From NCBI GenBank assembly GCA_950097015.1, contig CATNEN010000030.1, positions 2,899,001 to 2,963,000 on the forward strand: DNA of 64,000 bases. The letters are read 5' to 3'. Both the position numbers and the translations under genes were made by a program. The first letter of the stretch is position 1. Each line of letters starts with the position of its first letter. The notes under the pieces were generated by a model. It worked only from the letters and a program-made list of their open reading frames with translations. It was not told the DNA's origin and searched no databases. This document shows, piece by piece, positions 20,401 through 32,698 of this stretch. This DNA comes from Macrostomum hystrix (Eukaryota; Platyhelminthes; Macrostomidae).

Positions 20401-23400
20401 GTGATGAATGAAAATTGTGGATTGCTAGTCTGATCCCAGTGATGAATGAAAATTGTGGATTGCTAGTCTGATCCCAGTGATGAATGAAAGTTGTGGATTG
20501 CTATTCTGATCCCAGTGATGAATGAAAGTTGTGGATTGCTAGTCTGATCCCAGTGATGAATGAAAATTGTGGATTGCTAGTCTGATCCCAGTGATGAATG
20601 AAAATTGTGGATTGCTAGTCTGATCCCAGTGATGAATGAAAATTGTGGATTGCTATTCTGATCCCAGTGATGAATGAATATTGTGGATTGCTAGTCTGAT
20701 CCCAGTGATGAATGAAAGTTGTGGATTGCTATTCTGATCCCAGTGATGAATGAAAGTTGTGGATTGCTAGTCTGATCCCAGTGATGAATGAAAATTGTGG
20801 ATTGCTAGTCTGATCCCAGTGATGAATGAAAATTGTGGATTGCTATTCTGATCCCAGTGATGAATGAAAGTTGTGGATTGCTAGTCTGATCCCAGTGATG
20901 AATGAAAGTTGTGGATTGCTAGTCTGATCCCAGTGATGAATGAAAGTTGTGGATTGCTATTCTGATCCCAGTGATGAATGAAAATTGTGGATTGCTAGTG
21001 TGATCCCAGTGATGAATGAAAGTTGTGGATTGCTAGTCTGATCCCAGTGATGAATGAAAGTTGTGGATTGCTAGTCTGATCCCAGTGATGAATGAAAATT
21101 GTGGATTGCTAGTCTGATCCCAGTGATGAATGAAAGTTGTGGATTGCTATTCTGATCCCAGTGATGAATGAAAGTTGTGGATTGCTAGTCTGATCCCAGT
21201 GATGAATGAAAATTGTGGATTGCTAGTCTGATCCCAGTGATGAATGAAAATTGTGGATTGCTAGTCTGATCCCAGTGATGAATGAAAGTTGTGGATTGCT
21301 ATTCTGATCCCAGTGATGAATGAAAGTTGTGGATTGCTAGTCTGATCCCAGTGATGAATGAAAATTGTGGATTGCTAGTGTGATCCCAGTGATGAATGAA
21401 AGTTGTGGATTGCTAGTCTGATCCCAGTGATGAATGAAAGTTGTGGATTGCTAGTGTGATCCAGTGATGAATGAAAGTTGTGGATTGCTATTCTGATCCC
21501 AGTGATGAATGAAAGTTGTGGATTGCTAGTCTGATCCCAGTGATGAATGAATATTGTGGATTGCTAGTGTGATCCCAGTGATGAATGAAAGTTGTGGATT
21601 GCTAGTCTGATCCCAGTGATGAATGAAAATTGTGGATTGCTAGTGTGATCCCAGTGATGAATGAAAGTTGTGGATTGCTATTCTGATCCCAGTGATGAAT
21701 GAAAATTGTGGATTGCTAGTGTGATCCCAGTGATGAATGAAAGTTGTGGATTGCTAGTCTGATCCCAGTGATGAATGAAAATTGTGGATTGCTAGTGTGA
21801 TCCCAGTGATGAATGAAAATTGTGGATTGCTAGTGTGATCCCAGTGATGAATGAAAATTGTGGATTGCTAGTCTGATCCCAGTGATGAATGAAAATTGTG
21901 GATTGCTAGTGTGATCCCAGTGATGAATGAAAGTTGTGGATTGCTATTCTGATCCCAGTGATGAATGAAAGTTGTGGATTGCTAGTCTGATCCCAGTGAT
22001 GAATGAATATTGTGGATTGCTAGTGTGATCCCAGTGATGAATGAAAGTTGTGGATTGCTAGTCTGATCCCAGTGATGAATGAAAATTGTGGATTGCTAGT
22101 GTGATCCCAGTGATGAATGAAAGTTGTGGATTGCTATTCTGATCCCAGTGATGAATGAAAATTGTGGATTGCTAGTGTGATCCCAGTGATGAATGAAAGT
22201 TGTGGATTGCTAGTCTGATCCCAGTGATGAATGAAAATTGTGGATTGCTAGTCTGATCCCAGTGATGAATGAAAATTGTGGATTGCTAGTCTGATCCCAG
22301 TGATGAATGAAAGTTGTGGATTGCTAGTCTGATCCCAGTGATGAATGAAAATTGTGGATTGCTAGTGTGATCCCAGTGATGAATGAAAGTTGTGGATTGC
22401 TAGTCTGATCCCAGTGATGAATGAAAGTTGTGGATTGCTAGTCTGATCCCAGTGATGAATGAATATTGTGGATTGCTAGTCTGATCCCAGTGATGAATGA
22501 ACGTTGTGGATTGCTAGTCTGATCCCAGTGATGAATGAAAATTGTGGATTGCTAGTCTGATCCCAGTGATGAATGAAAGTTGTGGATTGCTAGTCTGATC
22601 CCAGTGATGAATGAAAGTTGTGGATTGCTAGTCTGATCCCAGTGATGAATGAAAGTTGTGGATTGCTAGTGTGATCCCAGTGATGAATGAAAATTGTGGA
22701 TTGCTAGTGTGATCCCAGTGATGAATGAAAGTTGTGGATTGCTAGTCTGATCCCAGTGATGAATGAAAGTTGTGGATTGCTAGTCTGATCCCAGTGATGA
22801 ATGAATATTGTGGATTGCTAGTCTGATCCCAGTGATGAATGAACGTTGTGGATTGCTAGTCTGATCCCAGTGATGAATGAAAATTGTGGATTGCTAGTCT
22901 GATCCCAGTGATGAATGAAAGTTGTGGATTGCTATTCTGATCCCAGTGATGAATGAATATTGTGGATTGCTAGTCTGATCCCAGTGATGAATGAAAGTTG
23001 TGGATTGCTAGTCTGATCCCAGTGATGAATGAAAATTGTGGATTGCTAGTGTGATCCCAGTGATGAATGAAAATTGTGGATTGCTAGTGTGATCCCAGTG
23101 ATGAATGAAAGTTGTGGATTGCTAATCTGATCCCAGTGATGAATGAAAATTGTGGATTGCTAGTCTGATCCCAGTGATGAATGAAAGTTGTGGATTGCTA
23201 TTCTGATCCCAGTGATGAATGAAAATTGTGGATTGCTAGTCTGATCCCAGTGATGAATGAATATTGTGGATTGCTAGTCTGATCCCAGTGATGAATGAAT
23301 ATTGTGGATTGCTAGTCTGATCCCAGTGATGAATGAATATTGTGGATTGCTAGTCTGATCCCAGTGATGAATGAAAGTTGTGGATTGCTAGTCTGATCCC

Positions 23401-23806
23401 AGTGATGAATGAAAATTGTGGATTGCTAGTGTGATCCCAGTGATGAATGAAAATTGTGGATTGCTAGTGTGATCCCAGTGATGAATGAAAGTTGTGGATT
23501 GCTAATCTGATCCCAGTGATGAATGAAAATTGTGGATTGCTAGTCTGATCCCAGTGATGAATGAATATTGTGGATTGCTAGTCTGATCCCAGTGATGAAT
23601 GAATATTGTGGATTGCTAGTCTGATCCCAGTGATGAATGAATGTTGTGGATTGCTAGTCTGATCCCAGTGATGAATGAAAGTTGTGGATTGCTAGTCTGA
23701 TCCCAGTGATGAATGAATGTTGTGGATTGCTAGTCTGATCCCAGTGATGAATGAACGTTGTGGATTGCTAGTCTGATCCGAGTGATAATTGAAAACTGTT
23801 GATTAC
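17413..23806. repeat. 38-bp minisatellite, about 168 copies
   Basis: The unit contains GATTGCTAGTCTGATCCCAG followed by TGATGAATGAAAATTGTG. Left-edge copies carry CAGTCATG and GAATTTTG variants; the interior alternates AAAATTG/AAAGTTG and GTCTG/GTGTG/TTCTG forms. Two copies lack one C (near 19980 and 21460). The right edge decays at CCGAGTGATAATTG. No coding potential. Confidence 0.97.
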
Positions 23807-24157
23807 ATTGTGGCCTGCAGGAGTTATCTGTGGCTATTTAGGCAGGCACGGCTAATCGGTACTCTGCTGGCAATGCTAAGCGTGCGGCAGGTCGGGCGCG
23901 TCTATTTTTAGCTGCTGGACTCCAGCCGTGTGTTTATGCCACCTCCCCCTCCGATATTCGCTGTGCTAAGCGGATTTCACATGGGCATTCTCCGCTGTGC
24001 TTTGGTCTTTACAAAATACCTTTGCAGGCCAGCCGGCCGTAGACTATAATTAGTCTGTTTAGAACAATGATTAAAATTATAAGTCTATAACAACTTTTTC
24101 GCTAGTTTTATCGCACCACTGACAGGTAGGTCCTTCAAATAGTGGATAATTAGTTTC
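23807..24157. other. Unique spacer between two arrays
   Basis: About 350 bp of unique, locally GC-rich sequence with no gene seen. Confidence 0.5.
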
Positions 24158-25259
24158 ACAGCTGCTGTCACTGTATCACATCTGCTGCTGTCACCGTATC
24201 ACATCTGCTGCAGTCACTGTATCACATCTGCTGCAGTTACTATAACACATCTGCTGCAGTCACTGTATCACATCTGCTGCAGTTACTATAACACATCTGC
24301 TGCAGTCACTGCATCACATCTGCTGCAGTTACTATAACACATCTGCTGCAGTTACTATAACACCTCTGCTGCAGTTACTATAACACATCTGCTGCAGTTA
24401 CTATAACACATCTGCTGCAGTTACTATAACACATCTGCTGCAGTTACTATAACACATCTGCTGCAGTTACTATAACACATCTGCTGCAGTTACTATAACA
24501 CATCTGCTGCAGTTACTGGATCACATCTGCTGCAGTTACTATAACACATCTGCTGCAGTTACTATAACACATCTGCTGCAGTTACTGGATCACATCTGCT
24601 GCAGTTACTATAACACATCTGCTGCAGTTACTATAACACATCTGCTGCAGTTACTATAACACATCTGCTGCAGTTACTATAACACATCTGCTGCAGTCAC
24701 TGCATCACATCTGCTGCAGTTACTATAACACATCTGCTGCAGTCACGGCATCACATCTGCTGCAGTTACTATAACACATCTGCTGCAGTTACTGGATCAC
24801 ATCTGCTGCAGTTACTATAACACATCTGCTGCAGTTACTATCACATCTGCTGCAGTTACTGTATCACATCTGCTGCAGTTACTATAACACATCTGCTGCA
24901 GTCACTGCATCACATCTGCTGCAGTTACTATAACACATCTGCTGCAGTCACTGCATCACATCTGCTGCAGTTACTATAACACCTCTGCTGCAGTTACTGG
25001 ATCACATCTGCTGCAGTTACTATAACACATCTGCTGCAGTCACTGCATCACATCTGCTGCAGTTACTATAACACATCTGCTGCAGTCACTGCATCACATC
25101 TGCTGCAGTTACTATAACACATCTGCTGCAGTTACTGGATCACATCTGCTGCAGTTACTATAACACATCTGCTGCAGTTACTGGATCACATCTGCTGCAG
25201 TTACTATAACACATCTGCTGCAGTTACTATAACACATCTGCTGCAGTTACTGTATCACT
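24158..25259. repeat. 23-bp minisatellite, about 48 copies
   Basis: Unit core CACATCTGCTGCAGTTACTA, with GTTACTATAA, GTCACTGCAT and GTTACTGGAT variants interleaved. Every unit carries CTGCAG and an E-box-like CATCTG. Confidence 0.95.
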
Positions 25260-26493
25260 ATGACTATCAAATTTTAAATTAAAAAAAACTGTAACAAAGT
25301 TAAAGAATAATGAGTTTGTGCTGAGAGGTGGCACAAATTACTGTTGGTTGGCCCTCTAATCAGGGCGTGAACATGATTTATTAGAAGCATGTCAACACTG
25401 GGATCAGCAAGGCGGATAAAGTTGTTTTAAACAGTATTAAACATATGTTTCCTTGCTCTGACAAGCAGATGACGAGTGAATGGATTAACAGTAAGCAAAA
25501 CAAAAACTTTAAAAAATTAGTTTCAATCCAAGCTGCCGAAGAGGTGGATGAACAGTGGATGAGTAATAGTGCTCTGACTCCTTGTACAGGGTGGGGTGGT
25601 TGAGCACACCATTAATGGGCCAATATTGTGCAACATTAGGCTTACACAGACTGGATTAAACTGGATTGGACAGCGCAACGAGCGCAAACGGAACCAGAAA
25701 ATACCTTCGCAGAAACTAGAATGTAACGACAATATATTCATAATATCTGTTTATAAGAAAATAACAGTAAAACTAGGCATAGGCACATTTGGTTGGGCAC
25801 AATCATAATTAGTTATAAATAATTTACAGATTCGCATTTTTTAAATCGATCTTTTATTTTAGCACTTCGGCAGTAGATGGCGAGTGAGTTACTAGAAAAT
25901 TGTCTAAACTAATTACTTTACTGATTTGTTAATAGGGCATTAGTAGCTTAGTATCAGTGCTACTGTCAAGAGATGTTTAATAGATAAAATGAAGTTATGC
26001 ATTTTTACAACACGGAATTTAATCATTTCATATGTCTGAAGGCGCCGCAAATTATGTTAAATCGATAGTGCATGACACTTATAACAAAGGAAGTTCCCGA
26101 CTTGACATCTAGTAGTTTCTAGAGTTATAGATTTTTTGTGCAATTTACAGGCATTACCGGAATTTTACCTGAATAATTTTAAGTAGAGAATATTGTGAGG
26201 ATTTCCAAAAATAATGGGGATTCGGCTAGGATTGTGAATTTCACGAGGATTTGGAATAGTTTAGAAATATTCACACAAAGTGTAGTCAAGTAACAAAGCA
26301 GTATGGTATAATAGGCGGCCGCAGTCATAATTTTATAAACAACAAACGCTGTAAATAAATTACACTTCGATGTCTCAATAAGGAGTTTTCCAATGAGCAC
26401 AGGCCGAGTGCGTCAATTCGGGCGAATGAGGATAGAAAAATACTCTCGTTTCTATATATAGAAAATCACGGCTCAACACTAGGTTTCGTCGAG
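25260..26493 (-). other. Downstream region of the zinc-finger gene
   Basis: AT-rich, with no conserved protein. A minus-strand AATAAA (plus-strand TTTATT at 25853-25858) about 640 nt past the stop codon could end the transcript. Confidence 0.45.
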
Positions 26494-27509
26494 TCACTTC
26501 TTTTTGCCAGCCGAATCCGACTGCGAAGGCGCCTGCAGCCGCTGCTGCTGACTATCCGACTCGTCCTGATCCGAGTCGTCCAAATCGATCGATCTAGACG
26601 CCGCCACAGCCGCCGCGACAGCTGCCGCTGTGACGACTGCCACGGCGGATGTCGCTGCCGTTGTCGGGGTGGCTGACACGGTCTCCGACGCAGCCGCGAT
26701 CACCTCGCCGGTGTCCTGGTCGACAATGTCGCTCAGGTTGACACGACCGGCTTCGACAGCTTGGTAGGCGGCCTCGGACAGTTTGCCGGCCGTCACCAGG
26801 ACCTTGGCGTGCTGCTTGGACCGGAAGTGCTTGGCCAGGTGGCCGGGCACGCGGAAATTGCGCGGACAGATAAGGCAGGCGAACGGCCGCGGGTTGTCGC
26901 TGATATCGCCGATGCCCGAAGCTGCGGTGTTGGCAACAGACGCGGTGGCCACCTCGGCCGCCAGGGCGCCGGCGTCGCTGGCAAACTGGTGCGTCTTCAA
27001 GTGCAGCGACAGCTGGCTGGGCTGGTCGAAGGAGCGCTTGCACTCCGGACATTGCGGTCGGCCACCAGATGACACGGCAGCGGAGCCGGCTACTGTAGCT
27101 GCTGCCGTTGCAGCTGCGGTTGCAGCGGCGGCGGCTGCGGCGGCTGCGGAATCTCCGGTGACGCTACTGACGACGGCGACAGACGGCGCGGCCGCCGGGC
27201 AGCTGCTGGCGTGGGCTGGGCGGTCATTTTCCAGGCTGGCCATTGGGCACCGGTCCTCGTCATCATCATCCTCGCCTGCTTCGTTTGCCTTGTTGACCTT
27301 GGATTCATCGGCGGCGGCGGCAGTGGCGACGTCGGCGCCGGCAAAGGTCGCTCCGTCGCCGGCTGGTGAAGCTCGGCGAGCGCCGTCAGCAGCGGCCGCT
27401 CCTCCGTTGGCGGCGGCGTCTTCAAAGCGAATCTTCTTCAACCGATCCGGCATGGCTGAGCCAGCGACAGCGGCCCCGGATTTGTCGGCCGGCTGCAGCT
27501 GCGTCTTGC
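26494..27509 (-). CDS. Zinc-finger gene exon 5 (terminal)
   Basis: The acceptor CAAACCTCAG|GC restores phase 1. Encodes Ala-rich low complexity, a C2H2 finger [21 protein letters not shown] (in pieces: C-x2-C, H-x3-H) and a second finger with C-x2-C and H-x5-H ([12 protein letters not shown]). It then runs through [14 protein letters not shown] to SAGKKK before TGA. Confidence 0.88.
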
Positions 27510-30500
27510 CTGAGGTTTGGGAAAATTGGATTCAGATGTTCACTGTTAATCATGCCAATTCATTTTAATGATAATTTTGCTGATAATTAACATTTACATC
27601 CTTTAAGATATTAAGGCCTACTTTGATACCTGATTCCCCAGCCGATATCCCTAATCCCACAGTTAATGTCCCTAATCGCACTAACGATATCACTATTAGC
27701 ACCGTCCATCGGACATTTAGCTAACTTACTAACTACTCACCGGAGCTCAGATTGAGAGGCCGCTCCTGCACCATGAGGGACACATTGACATTGGGCGGAA
27801 CAAGGCCGGGCTTGTCAGCCTCAGTAGTTACACTAGTAACTGCGGTGGAGTCCATCAGCTTCTTCACATCCTGGGCAGACTTGTTAATATGCGACAGCAG
27901 CGCGGATGTCGGACTGCCGGGATTGCCAGACGATGATGACTTCTCTTCTTGCCGACGTCGCTCGGCCGCGGTGATCTGGTTGAGGTTCTGCTGCACCTTG
28001 TCCTTTAGAGACCTTTTGTAGGCCGACACAATATGCTTAGCAGAGGTCTCCACGCTGTCGTCCGTTGCTGTGGCAGCGCTGGCTGCGGTCGCAGCGGCGC
28101 CAACATCGTCCTCTTCGCCGGAGTCGTCGGGAACGCACTCGTCATCGTCCAGGTCCTCCTCGTTGAGCTGGCCTTCTTTAATAAGCTTCTGCTGCTCCCT
28201 CAGGGCCTCCAGATCGACTTGGCTGTTCTCCTCGATCTCCGTGGGAACCGAGTCCTTGCTCATACCCAGGCTGAGGCAGCGGACCTGACAGTGACCAGCA
28301 ACGCAATCAAATATTGGGACCTTGAAAACTTTGAAAACATTCAGATAAGAACTCTGGATCGGCTTTGTAGCTTCCCAACGCATAATAAGATCTTTGTATC
28401 CAAAGCATAATAAGATCTTTGTACCCAAAGCATAATAAGATCTTTGTACCCAAAGCATAATAAGATCTTTGTACCCAAAGCATAATAAGATCTTTGTATC
28501 CAAAGCATAATAAGATCTTTGTATCCAAAGCATAATAAGATCTTTGTACCCAAAGCATAATAAGATCTTTGTACCCAAAGCATAATAAGATCTTTGTACC
28601 CATCGCATATTTAGATCTTTGTACTCGTACCAAAGATACACGCACACACTAACGTCGAACCAAATTTGGCAGAAATTCGAAACCAACATTCCGGCCTCGT
28701 CAACCTTCTGATCTTTCTGAACTAACAGTGCGGCAAATAGTAGATAAGCAAGGCAAACAAACTGGATTTTTGATGAAATGAAATTCAATAAGATTTTATG
28801 ACACGCTTGCAGTCCAGTGTTGGGACCGCTGCTAGCCAATATCCTCGTGTGAACGGAGATTTTATCACCTATCTCACTTATTCTGGCGCCTGTCTGCTCA
28901 TTCAGGTGTAGGTGGCACAGTTTTAATAACAGTAAATGTTTGCGTTTGCTTTTAAAGCGCAGAGACAGACCCTTTTATGGTCAAAGAAGTGCAGACTTTC
29001 GGTTTAAGTCCAAGTTCGCGAGGTACTTTGAACTTAGCCAAAAAACAATCAAATAAATAAGTTTTCAGCTCACCATGTGCTGCTTGGATTTCATGTGCTT
29101 GGTTAGGTTGCCCTTAGTCTTGAAGGAGAACTTGCAGTGGCGGCACAGGAAGGGCCTGATCTCCGCGTGGGTCCTAATGTGCTTGCGCAGCATGCTGGGC
29201 TTGGTGCAGCGGATGCCGCAGATCTCGCACTTGTACTTGCCCCGGCCGCGTCCTCTAACGTACTCTTCGCCATCGTTAGGTGACAAAAGGCCGCCTTTGA
29301 AAATTCGAACCTCGGCGTGAGCCTTTGGCAGCGTACTGGCTGATGCTGCGGCGATAGTGCCGGCGTTGGAAGATGCCGGCAGAGTCGCGATCAGATTGTG
29401 CACAGGCGACTGCTGCTGCTGCTGCATAGATCTAGACATTTCGATCAGACTGCTGGAATTGATGGCTCCACTGCTGCTTGGCACCACAGCCGGCGATGAT
29501 AGGCTAGCAGTGGCGCAGCAGTATGTCTCCTTGGTAGTGCAGCGAAGGCTCGCCTGCTGCTGCTGCTGTTGCTGCGGTTCACCGGAGTCTGTGCGCTGCC
29601 TCTTCACCATCATCAATAGGCCGCCGTTCTCCTCCTCCGACGGCTTGTCCGAGCTGAGCGATCGCTTCAGAATGTGACTTTTGAGTATGGCCTTCACACC
29701 ACCGGGCGGCCTGTCGCAGTCCAGGCTAAGGGTGTGTCGAAATTGGCCGCCGTATGGTGGCGGCGACTCCAAGTCAACCGAGCTGCTCTTGCCCAGCAGT
29801 TCCAACTTTGGCGGCTTCCGCTTCTGCTGGCCGCCGCAGCCGCCGCCGCTAGCGCCCGCGCCGGCGCCTCCCATTGAGGCGTCGCTGCCGCCCCCCAAAT
29901 CGAGTGATTTGGACAAAACCAACGGCTTGATGGCCAGCGCAGACCGGGGCGCAATGAATGTAGGCTCACCTGGCGCTGAAGCACAAAGTCAAGATTAACA
30001 GTCAATATCGATCAGGTCAATATTTAACATTAAAAAAATAAAACAAAGCGCTAAACTGAATAGCAGTGCTCACCAACTGTAGTCTCAATCAGCTGCTGAC
30101 TGACGCCGCCGACACTGGCGTGTCGCAGCTCCTCCGGCAGGGGCAGACTTTGAATGCGCAGACTCTTCGAGTCCAGAGGCACCGATAGCAGCTTCTGCTG
30201 CTCTGTGGGACCCTGACCCTGCATTATCTGAATGGTGCGGTGTTGCTGCTGCTGCTTCTGAGGCTGCATATGCTGCTGGAGCTGCTGCTGCAGTTGCTGC
30301 TGCTGCTGTTCAGACAGCACCAGGCTCTGCTGGTTAGCCTGGCCAGCACCCTGACCCTGGTCACCGCTTGTCATGAGCAGTTGAAGGCCGCCGCTGCTGC
30401 TGCCGCCGCCGCCGCCGCCGCCGCCGACGATGCCGGCTCCGCCAGAACCCTGCTGGCGTCCGGCCATCTCCAAGATGGTCTGTGCCACCTGCATCTCCTG

Positions 30501-30785
30501 GCTGCTGCGGGCGCTGCCACCGCTTCCGTCGCCGCCTAATCCACAAAAGCTGGACGCTGTGGTTTTGTGGCGTCAGGTAATTTGAGTTAGCTCATGCACT
30601 AAAGCAAAGCCGAATTTTAAGATTTATTGTGAATTTCTAATGTCAAGCCCAAGTTTGATTGACTTTAAACTGTTTCCAAACCTAAAACAAAGTTGGAGAC
30701 AAAGTTATTTTTAATGAGAATAAACTCACAATCAGCTGGTTGAACAGGCAGTCCCATGCCGACTATACTTGGTTGCTGCTGCTGC

Positions 30786-30818
<33 letters not shown>

Positions 30819-32698
30819 AGGCTCACTGGCAAAGCAGATGACAGTGTAAGACCCTGGGTTTGCAGCTGGCCCGAGCCGGACACTAGCTGCTGCAAGATTG
30901 AGCTGTCAATCTTAACTGGCACCTGTACAGGATTGCCGCTGGCCTGGTTCAAGGTCAGTACGCCGACTGTCATTGATTGCTGCTGCTGCTGTGGCTGCTG
31001 CTGCTGCTGCAGACCAAGAGCTGAAAGAAAAATATTTGATGTCTGCTGCTGCTGCTGCTGCTGACGGCCAAGCAGGTTGAAGGTGGAGCCGAGTATGTTG
31101 GCCTGTGAATTTGCGGCAGAGGAGAATGGCTCCTGCTTGAATCCAGCCAGGCCTTGCAGCAGCTGCTGAGTTACGTCACTCTGCTGCTGCTGCAAGCTCT
31201 CGTACATGCTGACCGTTGTCACAGGCTTCGTGGTAGTTGTTAGACTAATAGTTGAGCTGGGCGGCTGCTGCTGTTGAAAGGCCGATGAGCTCAACAACTT
31301 AGCCCCGTTGTCAAGGTCAAACTGGGGCACAGCGCCACCACCTGGCAAGCTGAAGCTTGGATTCAGCGTCAGATTGATGCTGGGCGGAGGCTCAGACTCA
31401 AGCTTGACGCCCTGCGAGACGGAGGCGCCATCGTTGCCGCCAGACCCGCTGGCGGTGTTGCCGCAAGCATTCGTTAGTAGCTTGAGTATCTCGGCTAGCT
31501 GATTCAACTGCTCCCTGGAGAGATTCAAACCAGTTGACTGCTGCTGCTGGGCCTGCTGTTGTTGCTGCTGTTGCTGCTGTTGTTGCATCTGCTGCTCCAG
31601 CTGGTGCTGCTGCAGTTGCTGTTGCAGCTGAAGCTGCTGCTGCAGAAGCATCTGAGCCTGAGCCTGCTGCTGATTGCGTAAATTGAATTGAAACCCGGCC
31701 GTGGACACCTCCGAAGTCAGCGAGCCGGCAGCCAGTCCGACGCCGTCTAAAAACAGCTGATGGTGTTGCTGCTGCTGCTGATGCTGCAAGTCAAAGCTGT
31801 GCTGTCTGGTGACGCCGCTTTCAAAGGAGGCCATGCGGGAGCCGGCCGACTCGAAGCCGGACTCAAAGGACGCCTGTTGATTGGCCCGACCTAGCCTGGC
31901 TAGTTCGCTGGCCGCCTGCTGGCGCTCTGCCTCCGCCATCATCTCCTCCTCCTCTTCTTCCTCTTCTCTCGCACTGGCAGACAGGTCGGCATTGTGCGAA
32001 TCGTCCACCGTCCTGTCCTCGCTGTCCTCCGCATCCTCCAGGCTAGAGTTTTGCAGGCCAGCCAGCTGATCGCCCATCCCAACGCTGTCTGGATTGCGCA
32101 TGCGGTGCATCTTGGACTTTAGGTGCTTGTACAGGTTGCTCTTGGTCTTGAAGGACAGGTTACAGGAGTCGCAGGGATAAGGCCGCTCGTTAGTATGCGT
32201 CCGGATGTGCTTTTCTAGCACGCTGGGCTTCGAACACTTGACGCCGCACAGTTTGCATTTGTACTTGCCGTCCTTGTGCGGATATTTTCTTGGCCGACCC
32301 TTGGTCGATGGCGGACTATAAGGATAGCCGGCGGGCTTGCCGACGCCCAGCTTGTCTTCCGTCGCCTCTTTGACGGGGCTGCGGGCAATGCTGATGTGCG
32401 CCGCTATCGCCGATACGGAATTCGGCAGAGCTACGACTGGCGTGGCTTTGCTGGAACTAGAATTCGTGCTCGCTACTGTTAGTAGCGTATCAGCACTTTG
32501 GCCAGCATTATTTGCGCTAGTGGAAGCGACGTCAGTTCTATTTAAAGAACTAGCCACATCTGAGGTGCTACGCCCGTATCTGGAATCCTGAATAAGCGAA
32601 GGTCGCGAGGATGGCCACCGAAGCACCTGCTCGCTTCCATCCTCATTTATTTCTATCCTCACAGTCTTCTTCAACGGTCTCGGCGCATTCGAAGACAT
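26494..32698 (-). CDS. Schnurri/HIVEP-type zinc-finger transcription factor
   Basis: Five exons (32698-30730, 30535-30074, 29975-29074, 28284-27741, 27509-26494) join with consistent phases 1, 1, 0, 1 into 4,893 nt, or 1,630 aa. The start is the ATG at 32698; the upstream frame opens only with TTG. A first C2H2 pair (about residues 143-200; [17 protein letters not shown], then [10 protein letters not shown]) and a second (about 1050-1110; [17 protein letters not shown], then [10 protein letters not shown]) match the widely spaced N- and C-terminal ZAS finger pairs of Schnurri/HIVEP. The conserved segment after ZAS-C reads VRCLSLG across the exon 3-4 junction. Long polyGln runs separate the pairs, and two more single fingers lie near residues 1440 and 1500. 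In other animals these large nuclear proteins bind GGGRNNYYCC-type sites and act with SMADs in BMP signalling. A Glu-rich stretch follows the first pair. Confidence 0.9.
27741..28284 (-). CDS. Zinc-finger gene exon 4
   Basis: Acceptor CACTGTCAG|GTC, donor CTCCG|GTGAGT. Starts with VRCLSLG, the conserved continuation of the second ZAS pair, then an acidic block ([19 protein letters not shown]) and a Ser/Thr-rich linker. Confidence 0.88.
28376..28622. repeat. 24-bp minisatellite in zinc-finger gene intron 3
   Basis: About ten copies with core AAGCATAATAAGATCTTTGT followed by A(C/T)CC. It lies ~90 nt from the exon 4 acceptor and produces a spurious open frame fused to exon 4. Confidence 0.95.
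28623..29073 (-). other. Rest of zinc-finger gene intron 3
   Basis: Unique intron sequence up to the donor ATG|GTGAGC at 29073. No gene seen. Confidence 0.6.
29074..29975 (-). CDS. Zinc-finger gene exon 3 (ZAS-C)
   Basis: Acceptor TTGTGCTTCAG|CG, donor CACATG|GTGAGC, phase 0 at the end. Encodes [17 protein letters not shown], a Gly-rich stretch, short polyGln, and the complete second C2H2 pair ending HMKSKQHM exactly at the exon border. Confidence 0.9.
30074..30535 (-). CDS. Zinc-finger gene exon 2
   Basis: The acceptor GTGGATTAG|GC has a weak pyrimidine tract; the donor is GTTG|GTGAGC. 462 nt of Gly-, Ser- and Gln-rich low complexity (polyGly ~residue 680, then Gln runs). No folded domain is recognisable. 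Confidence 0.78.
30730..32698 (-). CDS. Zinc-finger gene exon 1 (ZAS-N)
   Basis: Starts [11 protein letters not shown]. Contains a basic Gly/Arg/Pro AT-hook-like KGRPRKYP just before the first C2H2 pair, an acidic patch (REEEEEEE) and many CAG/CTG-encoded Gln runs. Ends GATT|GTGAGT in phase 1. Confidence 0.9.

Noticed and set aside
26783-27568. Plus-strand 261-codon frame opposite the zinc-finger terminal exon
   Set aside because: A shadow frame of GC-rich Ala-coding sequence; the minus strand holds the conserved C2H2 fingers and splice sites.
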